NCBI GenBank assembly: GCA_037783545.1
Contig: JBBELK010001504.1
Coordinates: 1 to 64,000 of the forward strand
Source of the DNA: Henricia sp. BOLD:AAB3569
Lineage: Eukaryota; Echinodermata; Asteroidea; Spinulosida; Echinasteridae
Length of the DNA: 64,000 bases
Direction: 5' to 3'
The position numbers and the translations under genes are program-made. Below the pieces are notes generated by a model. The model searched no databases. It worked only from the letters and a program-made list of their open reading frames with translations, and had not been told where the DNA came from. Positions 23,285 through 36,000 of the stretch are shown here, piece after piece; position 1 is the stretch's first letter, and each line of letters begins with the position of its first letter.

Positions 23285-26200
23285 GTGCGCAATATAGAGT
23301 CTTTGGAGCATGAACAATTTGAAGTTCGTCGGAACATTTTTCGACCTCCAAATTTGCCGACGTTTGGACCACACTTTGACCAAAATCCCGTCCCAAACTG
23401 GGCCGTGTCAACGACAGTCCGAAGGACTGAGCATGCGCACGAGTCAGGAGTACACCAAAGAGGTGTGTACCGACAGCCACAGGTTGCGGGAGCAACCAGG
23501 AAGCGCCAACCCCTTTTTTTTCTAAACTCTGAAATTTCTCTGCCATTTCCCGGCGAAAGTCTGTCAATTTTTTAGGACAAGTGCGCAATATAGAGTCTTT
23601 GGAGCATGCAAAATTTGAAGTTCGTCGGAACATTTTTCGACCTCCAAATTTGCCGACGTTTGGACCACACTTTGACCAAAATCCCGTCCCAAACTGGGCC
23701 GTGTCAACGACAGTCCGAAGGACTGAGCATGCGCACGAGTCAGGAGTACACCAAAGAGGTGTGTACAGACAGCCACAGGTTGCGGGAGCATCCAGGAAGC
23801 GCCAACCCCTTTTTTTTCTAAACTCTGAAATTTCTCTGCCATTTCCCGGCGAAAGTCTGTCAATTTTTTAGGACAAGTGCGCAATATAGAGTCTTTGGAG
23901 CATGCACAATTTGAAGTTCGTCGGAACATTTTTCGACCTCCAAATTTGCCGACGTTTGGACCACACTTTGACCAAAATCCCGTCCCAAACTGGGCCGTGT
24001 CAACGACAGTCCGAAGGACTGAGCATGCGCACGAGTCAGGAGTACACCAAAGAGGTGTGTACAGACAGCCACAGGTTGCGGGAGCAACCAGGAAGCGCCA
24101 ACCCCTTTTTTTCTAAACTCTGAAATTTCTCTGCCATTTCCCGGCGAAAGTCTGTCAATTTTTTAGGACAAGTGCGCAATATAGAGTCTTTGGAGCATGC
24201 AAAATTTGAAGTTCGTCGGAACATTTTTCGACCTCCAAATTTGCCGACGTTTGGACCACACTTTGACCAAAATCCCGTCCCAAACTGGGCCGTGTCAACG
24301 ACAGTCCGAAGGACTGAGCATGCGCACGAGTCAGGAGTACACCAAAGAGGTGTGTACAGACAGCCACAGGTTGCGGGAGCATCCAGGAAGCGCCAACCCC
24401 TTTTTTTTCTAAACTCTGAAATTTCTCTGCCATTTCGCGGCGAAAGTCTGTCAATTTGTTAGGACAAGTGCGCAATATAGAGTCTTTGGAGCATGCAAAA
24501 TTTGAAGTTCGTCGGAACATTTTTCGACCTCCAAATTTGCCGACGTTTGGACCACACTTTGACCAAAATCCCGTCCCAAACTGGGCCGTGTCAACGACAG
24601 TCCGAAGGACTGAGCATGCGCACGAGTCAGGAGTACACCAAAGAGGTGTGTACAGACAGCCACAGGTTTCGGGAGCAACCAGGAAGCGCCAACCCCTTTT
24701 TTTCTAAACTCTGAAATTTCTCTGCCATTTCCCGGCGAAAGTCTGTCAATTTTGTAGGACAAGTGCGCAATATAGAGTCTTTGGAGCATGCAAAATTTGA
24801 AGTTCGTCGGAACATTTTTCGACCTCCAAATTTGCCGACGTTTGGACCACACTTTGACCAAAATCCCGTCCCAAACTGGGCCGTGTCAACGACAGTCCGA
24901 AGGACTGAGCATGCGCACGAGTCAGGAGTACACCAAAGAGGTGTGTACAGACAGCCACATGTTGCGGGAGCATCCAGGAAGCGCCAACCCCTTTTTTTTC
25001 CAAACTCTGAAATTTCTCTGCCATTTCCCGGCGAAAGTCTGTCAATTTTTTAGGACAAGTGCGCAATATAGAGTCTTTGGAGCATGAACAATTTGAAGTT
25101 CGTCGGAACATTTTTCGACCTCCAAATTTGCCGACGTTTGGACCACACTTTGACCAAAATCCCGTCCCAAACTGGGCCGTGTCAACGACAGTCCGAAGGA
25201 CTGAGCATGCGCACGAGTCAGGAGTACACCAAAGAGGTGTGTACCGACAGCCACAGGTTGCGGGAGCAACCAGGAAGCGCCAACCCCTTTTTTTTCTAAA
25301 CTCTGAAATTTCTCTGCCATTTCCCGGCGAAAGTCTGTCAATTTTTTAGGACAAGTGCGCAATATAGAGTCTTTGGAGCATGCAAAATTTGAAGTTCGTC
25401 GGAACATTTTTCGACCTCCAAATTTGCCGACGTTTGGACCACACTTTGACCAAAATCCCGTCCCAAACTGGGCCGTGTCAACGACAGTCCGAAGGACTGA
25501 GCATGCGCACGAGTCAGGAGTACACCAAAGAGGTGTGTACAGACAGCCACAGGTTGCGGGAGCAACCAGGAAGCGCCAACCCCTTTTTTTTCTAAACTCT
25601 TAAATTTCTCTGCCATTTCCCGGCGAAAGTCTGTCAATTTGTTAGGACAAGTGCGCAATATAGAGTCTTTGGAGCATGCAAAATTTGAAGTTCGTCGGAA
25701 CATTTTTCGACCTCCAAATTTGCCGACGTTTGGACCACACTTTGACCAAAATCCCGTCCCAAACTGGGCCGTGTCAACGACAGTCCGAAGGACTGAGCAT
25801 GCGCACGAGTCAGGAGTACACCAAAGAGGTGTGTACCGACAGCCACAGGTTGCGGGAGCAACCAGGAAGCGCCAACCCCTTTTTTTTCTAAACTCTGAAA
25901 TTTCTCTGCCATTTCCCGGCGAAAGTCTGTCAATTTTTTAGGACAAGTGCGCAATATAGAGTCTTTGGAGCATGCAAAATTTGAAGTTCGTCGGAACATT
26001 TTTCGACCTCCAAATTTGCCGACGTTTGGACCACACTTTGACCAAAATCCCGTCCCAAACTGGGCCGTGTCAACGACAGTCCGAAGGACTGAGCATGCGC
26101 ACGAGTCAGGAGTACACCAAAGAGGTGTGTACAGACAGCCACAGGTTGCGGGAGCATCCAGGAAGCGCCAACCCCTTTTTTTTCTAAACTCTTAAATTTC

Positions 26201-26538
26201 TCTGCCATTTCCCGGCGAAAGTCTGTCAATTTTTTAGGACAAGTGCGCAATATAGAGTCTTTGGAGCATGCACAATTTGAAGTTCGTCGGAAAATTTTTC
26301 GACCTCCAAATTTGCCGACGTTTGGACCACACTTTGACCAAAATCCCGTCCCAAACTGGGCCGTGTCAACGACAGTCCGAAGGACTGAGCATGCGCACGA
26401 GTCAGGAGTACACCAAAGAGGTGTGTACAGACAGCCACAGGTTGCGGGAGCATCCAGGAAGCGCCAACCCCTTTTTTTTCTAAACTCTGAAATTTCTCTG
26501 CCATTTCCCGGCGAAAGTCTGTCATTTTTTTAGGACAA

Positions 26539-27694
26539 GTGCGCAATATAGAGTCTTTGGAGCATGCACAATTTGAAGTTCGTCGGAACATTTTTCGAAC
26601 TCCAAATTTGCCGACGTTTGGACCACACTTTGACCAAAATCCCGTCCCAAACTGGGCCGTGTCAACGACAGTCCGAAGGACTGAGCATGCGCACGAGTCA
26701 GGAGTACACCAAAGAGGTGTGTACCGACAGCCACAGGTTGCGGGAGCAACCAGGAAGCGCCAACCCCTTTTTTTTCTAAACTCTGAAATTTCTCTGCCAT
26801 TTCCAGGCGAAAGTCTGTCAATTTTTTAGGACAAGTGCGCAATATAGAGTCTTTGGAACATTTTTCGACCTCCAAATTTGCCGACGTTTGGACCACACTT
26901 TGACCAAAATCCCGTCCCAAACTGGGCCGTGTCAACGACAGTCCGAAGGACTGAGCATGCGCACGAGTCAGGAGTACACCAAAGAGGTGTGTACAGACAG
27001 CCACAGGTTGCGGGAGCATCCAGGAAGCGCCAACCCCTTTTTTTTCTAAACTCTGAAATTTCTCTGCCATTTCCCGGCGAAAGTCTGTCAATTTTTTAGG
27101 ACAAGTGCGCATTATAGAGTCTTTGGAGCATGCAAAATTTGAAGTTCGTCGGAACATTTTTCGACCTCCAAATTTGCCGACGTTTGGACCACACTTTGAC
27201 CAAAATCCCGTCCCAAACTGGGCCGTGTCAACGACAGTCCGAAGGACTGAGCATGCGCACGAGTCAGGAGTACACCAAAGAGGTGTGTACAGACAGCCAC
27301 AGGTTTCGGGAGCAACCAGGAAGCGCCAACCCCTTTTTTTCTAAACTCTGAAATTTCTCTGCCATTTCCCGGCGAAAGTCTGTCAATTTTTTAGGACAAG
27401 TGCGCAATATAGAGTCTTTGGAGCATGCAAAATTTGAAGTTCGTCGGAACATTTTTCGACCTCCAAATTTGCCGACGTTTGGACCACACTTTGACCAAAA
27501 TCCCGTCCCAAACTGGGCCGTGTCAACGACAGTCCGAAGGACTGAGCATGCGCACGAGTCAGGAGTACACCAAAGAGGTGTGTACAGACAGCCACATGTT
27601 GCGGGAGCATCCAGGAAGCGCCAACCCCTTTTTTTCCAAACTCTGAAATTTCTCTGCCATTTCCCGGCGAAAGTCTGTCAATTTTTTAGGACAA
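26539..27694. repeat. Four-monomer block, copy 2
   Basis: 1,156 bp block matching 22,129-23,284 monomer for monomer, offset 4,410 bp. What follows differs (E-type after copy 1, K-type after copy 2), so the right limit of the shared segment is near the end of the HV monomer. It shows segmental duplication inside the array. Confidence 0.9.
26835..27104. repeat. Second 270-bp deletion monomer
   Basis: Same 26-bp deletion and junction as at 22,425-22,694. Identity by descent through block duplication is more likely than two independent identical deletions, because neighbouring rare markers also match. Confidence 0.9.
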
Positions 27695-27987
27695 GTGCGC
27701 AATATAGAGTCTTTGGAGCATGCAAAATTTGAAGTTCGTCGGAACATTTTTCGACCTCCAAATTTGCCGACGTTTGGACCACACTTTGACCAAAATCCCG
27801 TCCCAAACTGGGCCGTGTCAACGACAGTCCGAAGGACTGAGCATGCGCACGAGTCAGGAGTACACCAAAGAGGTGTGTACCGACAGCCACAGGTTGCGGG
27901 AGCAACCAGGAAGCGCCAACCCCTTTTTTTTCTAAACTCTGAAAATCTGCCATTTCCCGGCGAAAGTCTGTCAATTTTTTAGGACAA

Positions 27988-29170
27988 GTGCGCAATATAG
28001 AGTCTTTGGAGCATGCAAAATTTGAAGTTCGTCGGAACATTTTTCGACCTCCAAATTTGCCGACGTTTGGACCACACTTTGACCAAAATCCCGTCCCAAA
28101 CTGGGCCGTGTCAACGACAGTCCGAAGGACTGAGCATGCGCACGAGTCAGGAGTACACCAAAGAGGTGTGTACAGACAGCCACAGGTTGCGGGAGCATCC
28201 AGGAAGCGCCAACCCCTTTTTTTTCTAAACTCTTAAATTTCTCTGCCATTTCCCGGCGAAAGTCTGTCAATTTTTTAGGACAAGTGCGCAATATAGAGTC
28301 TTTGGAGCATGCACAATTTGAAGTTCGTCGGAAAATTTTTCGACCTCCAAATTTGCCGACGTTTGGACCACACTTTGACCAAAATCCCGTCCCAAACTGG
28401 GCCGTGTCAACGACAGTCCGAAGGACTGAGCATGCGCACGAGTCAGGAGTACACCAAAGAGGTGTGTACCGACAGCCACAGGTTGCGGGAGCATCCAGGA
28501 AGCGCCAACCCCTTTTTTTTCTAAACTCTGAAATTTCTCTGCCATTTCCCGGCGAAAGTCTGTCAATTTTTTAGGACAAGTGCGCAATATAGAGTCTTTG
28601 GAGCATGCAAAATTTGAAGTTCGTCGGAACATTTTTCGACCTCCAAATTTGCCGACGTTTGGACCACACTTTGACCAAAATCCCGTCCCAAACTGGGCCG
28701 TGTCAACGACAGTCCGAAGGACTGAGCATGCGCACGAGTCAGGAGTACACCAAAGAGGTGTGTACAGACAGCCACAGGTTACGGGAGCATCCAGGAAGCG
28801 CCAACCCCTTTTTTTTCTAAACTCTGAAATTTCTCTGCCATTTCCCGGCGAAAGTCTGTCAATTTTTTAGGACAAGTGCGCAATATAGAGTCTTTGGAGC
28901 ATGCACAATTTGAAGTTCGTCGGAACATTTTTCGACCTCCAAATTTGCCGACGTTTGGACCACACTTTGACCAAAATCCCGTCCCAAACTGGGCCGTGTC
29001 AACGACAGTCCGAAGGACTGAGCATGCGCACGAGTCAGGAGTACACCAAAGAGGTGTGTACAGACAGCCACAGGTTGCGGGAGCAACCAGGAAGCGCCAA
29101 CCCCTTTTTTTCTAAACTCTGAAATTTCTCTGCCATTTCCCGGCGAAAGTCTGTCAATTTTTTAGGACAA
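27988..29170. repeat. Tandem 4-mer higher-order unit, copy 1
   Basis: 1,183 bp of four monomers: K-type with CTCTTAAATT; Q-type with GGAAAATTTTT and the rare GTACCG plus GCATCC combination; K-type with GGTTACGGG; Q-type with T7. Each rare marker recurs 1,183 bp further on. Confidence 0.92.
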
Positions 29171-30354
29171 GTGCGCAATATAGAGTCTTTGGAGCATGCA
29201 AAATTTGAAGTTCGTCGGAACATTTTTCGACCTCCAAATTTGCCGACGTTTGGACCACACTTTGACCAAAATCCCGTCCCAAACTGGGCCGTGTCAACGA
29301 CAGTCCGAAGGACTGAGCATGCGCACGAGTCAGGAGTACACCAAAGAGGTGTGTACAGACAGCCACAGGTTGCGGGAGCATCCAGGAAGCGCCAACCCCT
29401 TTTTTTTCTAAACTCTTAAATTTCTCTGCCATTTCCCGGCGAAAGTCTGTCAATTTTTTAGGACAAGTGCGCAATATAGAGTCTTTGGAGCATGCACAAT
29501 TTGAAGTTCGTCGGAAAATTTTTCGACCTCCAAATTTGCCGACGTTTGGACCACACTTTGACCAAAATCCCGTCCCAAACTGGGCCGTGTCAACGACAGT
29601 CCGAAGGACTGAGCATGCGCACGAGTCAGGAGTACACCAAAGAGGTGTGTACCGACAGCCACAGGTTGCGGGAGCATCCAGGAAGCGCCAACCCCTTTTT
29701 TTTCTAAACTCTGAAATTTCTCTGCCATTTCCCGGCGAAAGTCTGTCAATTTTTTAGGACAAGTGCGCAATATAGAGTCTTTGGAGCATGCAAAATTTGA
29801 AGTTCGTCGGAACATTTTTCGACCTCCAAATTTGCCGACGTTTGGACCACACTTTGACCAAAATCCCGTCCCAAACTGGGCCGTGTCAACGACAGTCCGA
29901 AGGACTGAGCATGCGCACGAGTCAGGAGTACACCAAAGAGGTGTGTACAGACAGCCACAGGTTACGGGAGCATCCAGGAAGCGCCAACCCCTTTTTTTTC
30001 TAAACTCTGAAATTTCTCTGCCATTTCCCGGCGAAAGTCTGTCAATTTTTTAGGACAAGTGCGCAATATAGAGTCTTTGGAGCATGCACAATTTGAAGTT
30101 CGTCGGAACATTTTTCGACCTCCAAATTTGCCGACGTTTGGACCACACTTTGACCAAAATCCCGTCCCAAACTGGGCCGTGTCAACGACAGTCCGAAGGA
30201 CTGAGCATGCGCACGAGTCAGGAGTACACCAAAGAGGTGTGTACAGACAGCCACAGGTTGCGGGAGCAACCAGGAAGCGCCAACCCCTTTTTTTCTAAAC
30301 TCTGAAATTTCTCTGCCATTTCCCGGCGAAAGTCTGTCAATTTTTTTAGGACAA
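29171..30354. repeat. Tandem 4-mer higher-order unit, copy 2
   Basis: Direct tandem copy of 27,988-29,170 with the same four markers (CTCTTAAATT near 29,412, GGAAAATTTTT near 29,514, GGTTACGGG near 29,961). The only difference I noticed is one extra T in the second T tract near 30,345. Near-identity implies a very recent duplication. Confidence 0.92.
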
Positions 30355-32721
30355 GTGCGCAATATAGAGTCTTTGGAGCATGCAAAATTTGAAGTTCGTC
30401 GGAACATTTTTCGACCTCCAAATTTGCCGACGTTTGGACCACACTTTGACTAAAATCCCGTCCCAAACTGGGCCGTGTCAACGACAGTCCGAAGGACTGA
30501 GCATGCGCACGAGTCAGGAGTACACCAAAGAGGTGTGTACAGACAGCCACAGGTTGCGGGAGCATCCAGGAAGCGCCAACCCCTTTTTTTTCTAAACTCT
30601 GAAATTTCTCTGCCATTTCGCGGCGAAAGTCTGTCAATTTTTTAGGACAAGTGCGCAATATAGAGTCTTTGGAGCATGCAAAATTTGAAGTTCGTCGGAA
30701 CATTTTTCGACCTCCAAATTTGCCGACGTTTGGACCACACTTTGACCAAAATCCCGTCCCAAACTGGGCCGTGTCAACGACAGTCCGAAGGACTGAGCAT
30801 GCGCACGAGTCAGGAGTACACCAAAGAGGTGTGTACAGACAGCCACAGGTTTCGGGAGCAACCAGGAAGCGCCAACCCCTTTTTTTCTAAACTCTGAAAT
30901 TTCTCTGCCATTTCCCGGCGAAAGTCTGTCAATTTTGTAGGACAAGTGCGCAATATAGAGTCTTTGGAGCATGCAAAATTTGAAGTTCGTCGGAACATTT
31001 TTCGACCTCCAAATTTGCCGACGTTTGGACCACACTTTGACCAAAATCCCGTCCCAAACTGGGCCGTGTCAACGACAGTCCGAAGGACTGAGCATGCGCA
31101 CGAGTCAGGAGTACACCAAAGAGGTGTGTACAGACAGCCACATGTTGCGGGAGCATCCAGGAAGCGCCAACCCCTTTTTTTTCCAAACTCTGAAATTTCT
31201 CTGCCATTTCCCGGCGAAAGTCTGTCAATTTTTTAGGACAAGTGCGCAATATAGAGTCTTTGGAGCATGAACAATTTGAAGTTCGTCGGAACATTTTTCG
31301 ACCTCCAAATTTGCCGACGTTTGGACCACACTTTGACCAAAATCCCGTCCCAAACTGGGCCGTGTCAACGACAGTCCGAAGGACTGAGCATGCGCACGAG
31401 TCAGGAGTACACCAAAGAGGTGTGTACCGACAGCCACAGGTTGCGGGAGCAACCAGGAAGCGCCAACCCCTTTTTTTTCTAAACTCTGAAATTTCTCTGC
31501 CATTTCCCGGCGAAAGTCTGTCAATTTTTTTAGGACAAGTGCGCAATATAGAGTCTTTGGAGCATGCAAAATTTGAAGTTCGTCGGAACATTTTTCGACC
31601 TCCAAATTTGCCGACGTTTGGACCACACTTTGACCAAAATCCCGTCCCAAACTGGGCCGTGTCAACGACAGTCCGAAGGACTGAGCATGCGCACGAGTCA
31701 GGAGTACACCAAAGAGGTGTGTACAGACAGCCACAGGTTGCGGGAGCAACCAGGAAGCGCCAACCCCTTTTTTTCTAAACTCTGAAATTTCTCTGCCATT
31801 TCCCGGCGAAAGTCTGTCAATTTTTTAGGACAAGTGCGCAATATAGAGTCTTTGGAGCATGCAAAATTTGAAGTTCGTCGGAACATTTTTCGACCTCCAA
31901 ATTTGCCGACGTTTGGACCACACTTTAACCAAAATCCCGTCCCAAACTGGGCCGTGTCAACGACAGTCCGAAGGACTGAGCATGCGCACGAGTCAGGAGT
32001 ACACCAAAGAGGTGTGTACCGACAGCCACAGGTTGCGGGAGCAACCAGGAAGCGCCAACCCCTTTTTTGTCTAAACTCTTAAATTTCTCTGCCATTTCCC
32101 GGCGAAAGTCTGTCAATTTGTTAGGACAAGTGCGCAATATAGAGTCTTTGGAGCATGCAAAATTTGAAGTTCGTCGGAACATTTTTCGACCTCCAAATTT
32201 GCCGACGTTTGGACCACACTTTGACCAAAATCCCGTCCCAAACTGGGCCGTGTCAACGACAGTCCGAAGGACTGAGCATGCGCACGAGTCAGGAGTACAC
32301 CAAAGAGGTGTGTACAGACAGCCACAGGTTGCGGGAGCATCCAGGAAGCGCCAACCCCTTTTTTTTCTAAACTCTGAAATTTCTCTGCCATTTCCCGGCG
32401 AAAGTCTGTCAATTTTTTAGGACAAGTGCGCAATATAGAGTCTTTGAAGCATGCACAATTTGAAGTTCGTCGGAAAATTTTTCGACCTCCAAATTTGCCG
32501 ACGTTTGGACCACACTTTGACCAAAATCCCGTCCCAAACTGGGCCGTGTCAACGACAGTCCGAAGGACTGAGCATGCGCACGAGTCAGGAGTACACTAAA
32601 GAGGTGTGTACAGACAGCCACAGGTTGCGGGAGCATCCAGGAAGCGCCAACCCCTTTTTTTTCTAAACTCTGAAATTTCTCTGCCATTTCCCGGCGAAAG
32701 TCTGTCAATTTTTTAGGGCAA

Positions 32722-33020
32722 GTGCGCAATATAGAGTCTTTGGAGCATGCACAATTTGAAGTTCGTCGGAACATAATTTTTCGACCTCCAAATTTGCCGA
32801 CGTTTGGACCACACTTTGACCAAAATCCCGTCCCAAACTGGGCCGTGTCAACGACAGTCCGAAGGACTGAGCATGCGCACGAGTCAGGAGTACACCAAAG
32901 AGGTGTGTACAGACAGCCACATGTTGCGGGAGCATCCAGGAAGCGCCAACCCCTTTTTTTTCCAAACTCTGAAATTTCTCTGCCATTTCCCGGCGAAAGT
33001 CTGTCAATTTTTTAGGACAA
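32722..33020. repeat. 299-bp monomer with 3-bp insertion
   Basis: ACATAATTTTTCG near 32,773 has three extra bases relative to ACATTTTTCG. It is the only insertion of this kind I saw. The rest is a normal Q/HV-type monomer. Confidence 0.85.
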
Positions 33021-36000
33021 GTGCGCAATATAGAGTCTTTGGAGCATGAACAATTTGAAGTTCGTCGGAACATTTTTCGACCTCCAAATTTGCCGACGTT
33101 AGGACCACACTTTGACCAAAATCCCGTCCCAAACTGGGCCGTGTCAACGACAGTCCGAAGTACTGAGCATGCGCACGAGTCAGGAGTACACCAAAGAGGT
33201 GTGTACCGACAGCCACAGGTTGCGGGAGCAACCAGGAAGCGCCAACCCCTTTTTTTTCTAAACTCTGAATTTCTCTGCCATTTCAAGGCGAAAGTCTGTC
33301 AATTTTTTAGGACAAGTGCGCAATATAGAGTCTTTGGAGCATGCACAATTTGAAGTTCGTCGGAACATTTTTTGACCTCCAAATTTGCCGACGTTTGGAC
33401 CACACTTTGACCAAAATCCCGTCCCAAACTGGGCCGTGTCAACGACAGTCCGAAGGACTGAGCATGCGCACGAGTCAGGAGTACACCAAAGAGGTGTGTA
33501 CAGACAGCCACAGGTTGCGGGAGCAACCAGGAAGCGCCAACCCCTTTTTTTCTAAACTCTGAAATTTCTCTGCCATTTCCCGGCGAAAGTCTGTCAATTT
33601 TTTAGGACAAGTGCGCAATATAGAGTCTTTGGAGCATGCAAAATTTGAAGTTCGTCGGAACATTTTTCGACCTCCAAATTTGCCGACGTTTGGACCACAC
33701 TTTGACCAAAATCCCGTCCCAAACTGGGCCGTGTCAACGACAGTCCGAAGGACTGAGCATGCGCACGAGTCAGGAGTACACCAAAGAGGTGTGTACAGAC
33801 AGCCACATGTTGCGGGAGCATCCAGGAAGCGCCAACCCCTTTTTTTTCCAAACTCTGAAATTTCTCTGCCATTTCCCGGCGAAATTCTGTCAATTTTTTA
33901 GGACAAGTGCGCAATATAGAGTCTTTGGAGCATGAACAATTTGAAGTTCGTCGGAACATTTTTCGACCTCCAAATTTGCCGACGTTTGGACCACACTTTG
34001 ACCAAAATCCCGTCCCAAACTGGGCCGTGTCAACGACAGTCCGAAGGACTGAGCATGCGCACGAGTCAGGAGTACACCAAAGAGGTGTGTACCGACAGCC
34101 ACAGGTTGCGGGAGCAACCAGGAAGCGCCAACCCCTTTTTTTTTCTAAACTCTGAAATTTCTCTGCCATTTCCCGGCGAAAGTCTGTCAATTTTTTAGGA
34201 CAAGTGCGCAATATAGAGTCTTTGGAGCATGCAAAATTTGAAGTTCGTCGGAACATTTTTCGACCTCCAAATTTGCCGACGTTTGGACCACACTTTGACC
34301 AAAATCCCGTCCCAAACTGGGCCGTGTCAACGACAGTCCGAAGGACTGAGCATGCGCACGAGTCAGGAGTACATCAAAGAGGTGTGTACAGACAGCCACA
34401 GGTTGCGGGAGCATCCAGGAAGCGCCAACCCCTTTTTTTTTCTAAACTCTGAAATTTCTCTGCCATTTCCCGGCGAAAGTCTGTCAATTTTTTAGGACAA
34501 GTGCGCAATATAGAGTCTTTGGAGCATGCAACATTTGAAGTTCGTCGGAACATTTTTCGACCTCCAAATTTGCCGACGTTTGGACCACACTTTGACCAAA
34601 ATCCCGTCCCAAACTGGGCCGTGTCAACGACAGTCCGAAGGACTGAGCATGCGCACGAGTCAGGAGTACACCAAAGAGGTGTGTACAGACAGCCACATGT
34701 TGCGGGAGCATCCAGGAAGCGCCAACCCCTTTTTTTTCAAAACTCTGAAATTTCTCTGCCATTTCCCGGCGAAAGTCTGTCAATTTTTTAGGACAAGTGC
34801 GCAATATAGAGTCTTTGGAGCATGCAAAATTTGAAGTTCGTCGGAACATTTTTCGACCTCCAAATTTGCCGACGTTTGGACCACACTTTGACCAAAATCC
34901 CGTCCCAAACTGGGCCGTGTCAACGACAGTCCGAAGGACTGAGCATGCGCACGAGTCAGGAGTACACCAAAGAGGTGTGTACAGACAGCCACAGGTTGCG
35001 GGAGCATCCAGGAAGCGCCAACCCCTTTTTTTTCTAAACTCTGAAATTTTTCTGCCATTTCCCGGCGAAAGTCTGTCAATTTTTTAGGACAAGTGCGCAA
35101 TATAGAGTCTTTGGAGCATGCACAATTTGAAGTTCGTCGGAACATTTTTCGACCTCCAAATTTGCCGACGTTTGGACCACACTTTGACCAAAATCCCGTC
35201 CCAAACTGGGCCGTGTCAACGACAGTCCGAAGGACTGAGCATGCGCACGAGTCAGGAGTACACCAAAGAGGTGTGTACCGACAGCCACAGGTTGCGGGAG
35301 CAACCAGGAAGCGCCAACCCCTTTTTTTTCTAAACTCTGAAATTTCTCTGCCATTTCCCGGCGAAAGTCTGTCAATTTTTTAGGACAAGTGCGCAATATA
35401 GAGTCTTTGGAGCATGCAAAATTTGAAGTTCGTCGGAACATTTTTCGACCTCCAAATTTGCCGACGTTTGGACCACACTTTGACCAAAATCCCGTCCCAA
35501 ACTGGGCCGTGTCAACGACAGTCCGAAGGACTGAGCATGCGCACGAGTCAGGAGTACACCAAAGAGGTGTGTACAGACAGCCACAGGTTGCGGGAGCATC
35601 CAGGAAGCGCCAACCCCTTTTTTTTCTAAACTCTGAAATTTCTCTGCCATTTCCCGGCGAAAGTCTGTCAATTTTTTAGGACAAGTGCGCAATATAGAGT
35701 CTTTGGAGCATGCAAAATTTGAAGTTCGTCGGAACATTTTTCGACCTCTAAATTTGCCGACGTTTGGACCACACTTTGACCAAAATCCCGTCCCAAACTG
35801 GGCCGTGTCAACGACAGTCCGAAGGACTGAGCATGCGCACGAGTCAGGAGTACACCAAAGAGGTGTGTACAGACAGCCACAGGTTTCGGGAGCAACCAGG
35901 AAGCGCCAACCCCTTTTTTTCTAAACTCTGAAATTTCTCTGCCATTTCCCGGCGAAAGTCTGTCAATTTTTTAGGACAAGTGCGCAATATAGAGTCTTCG

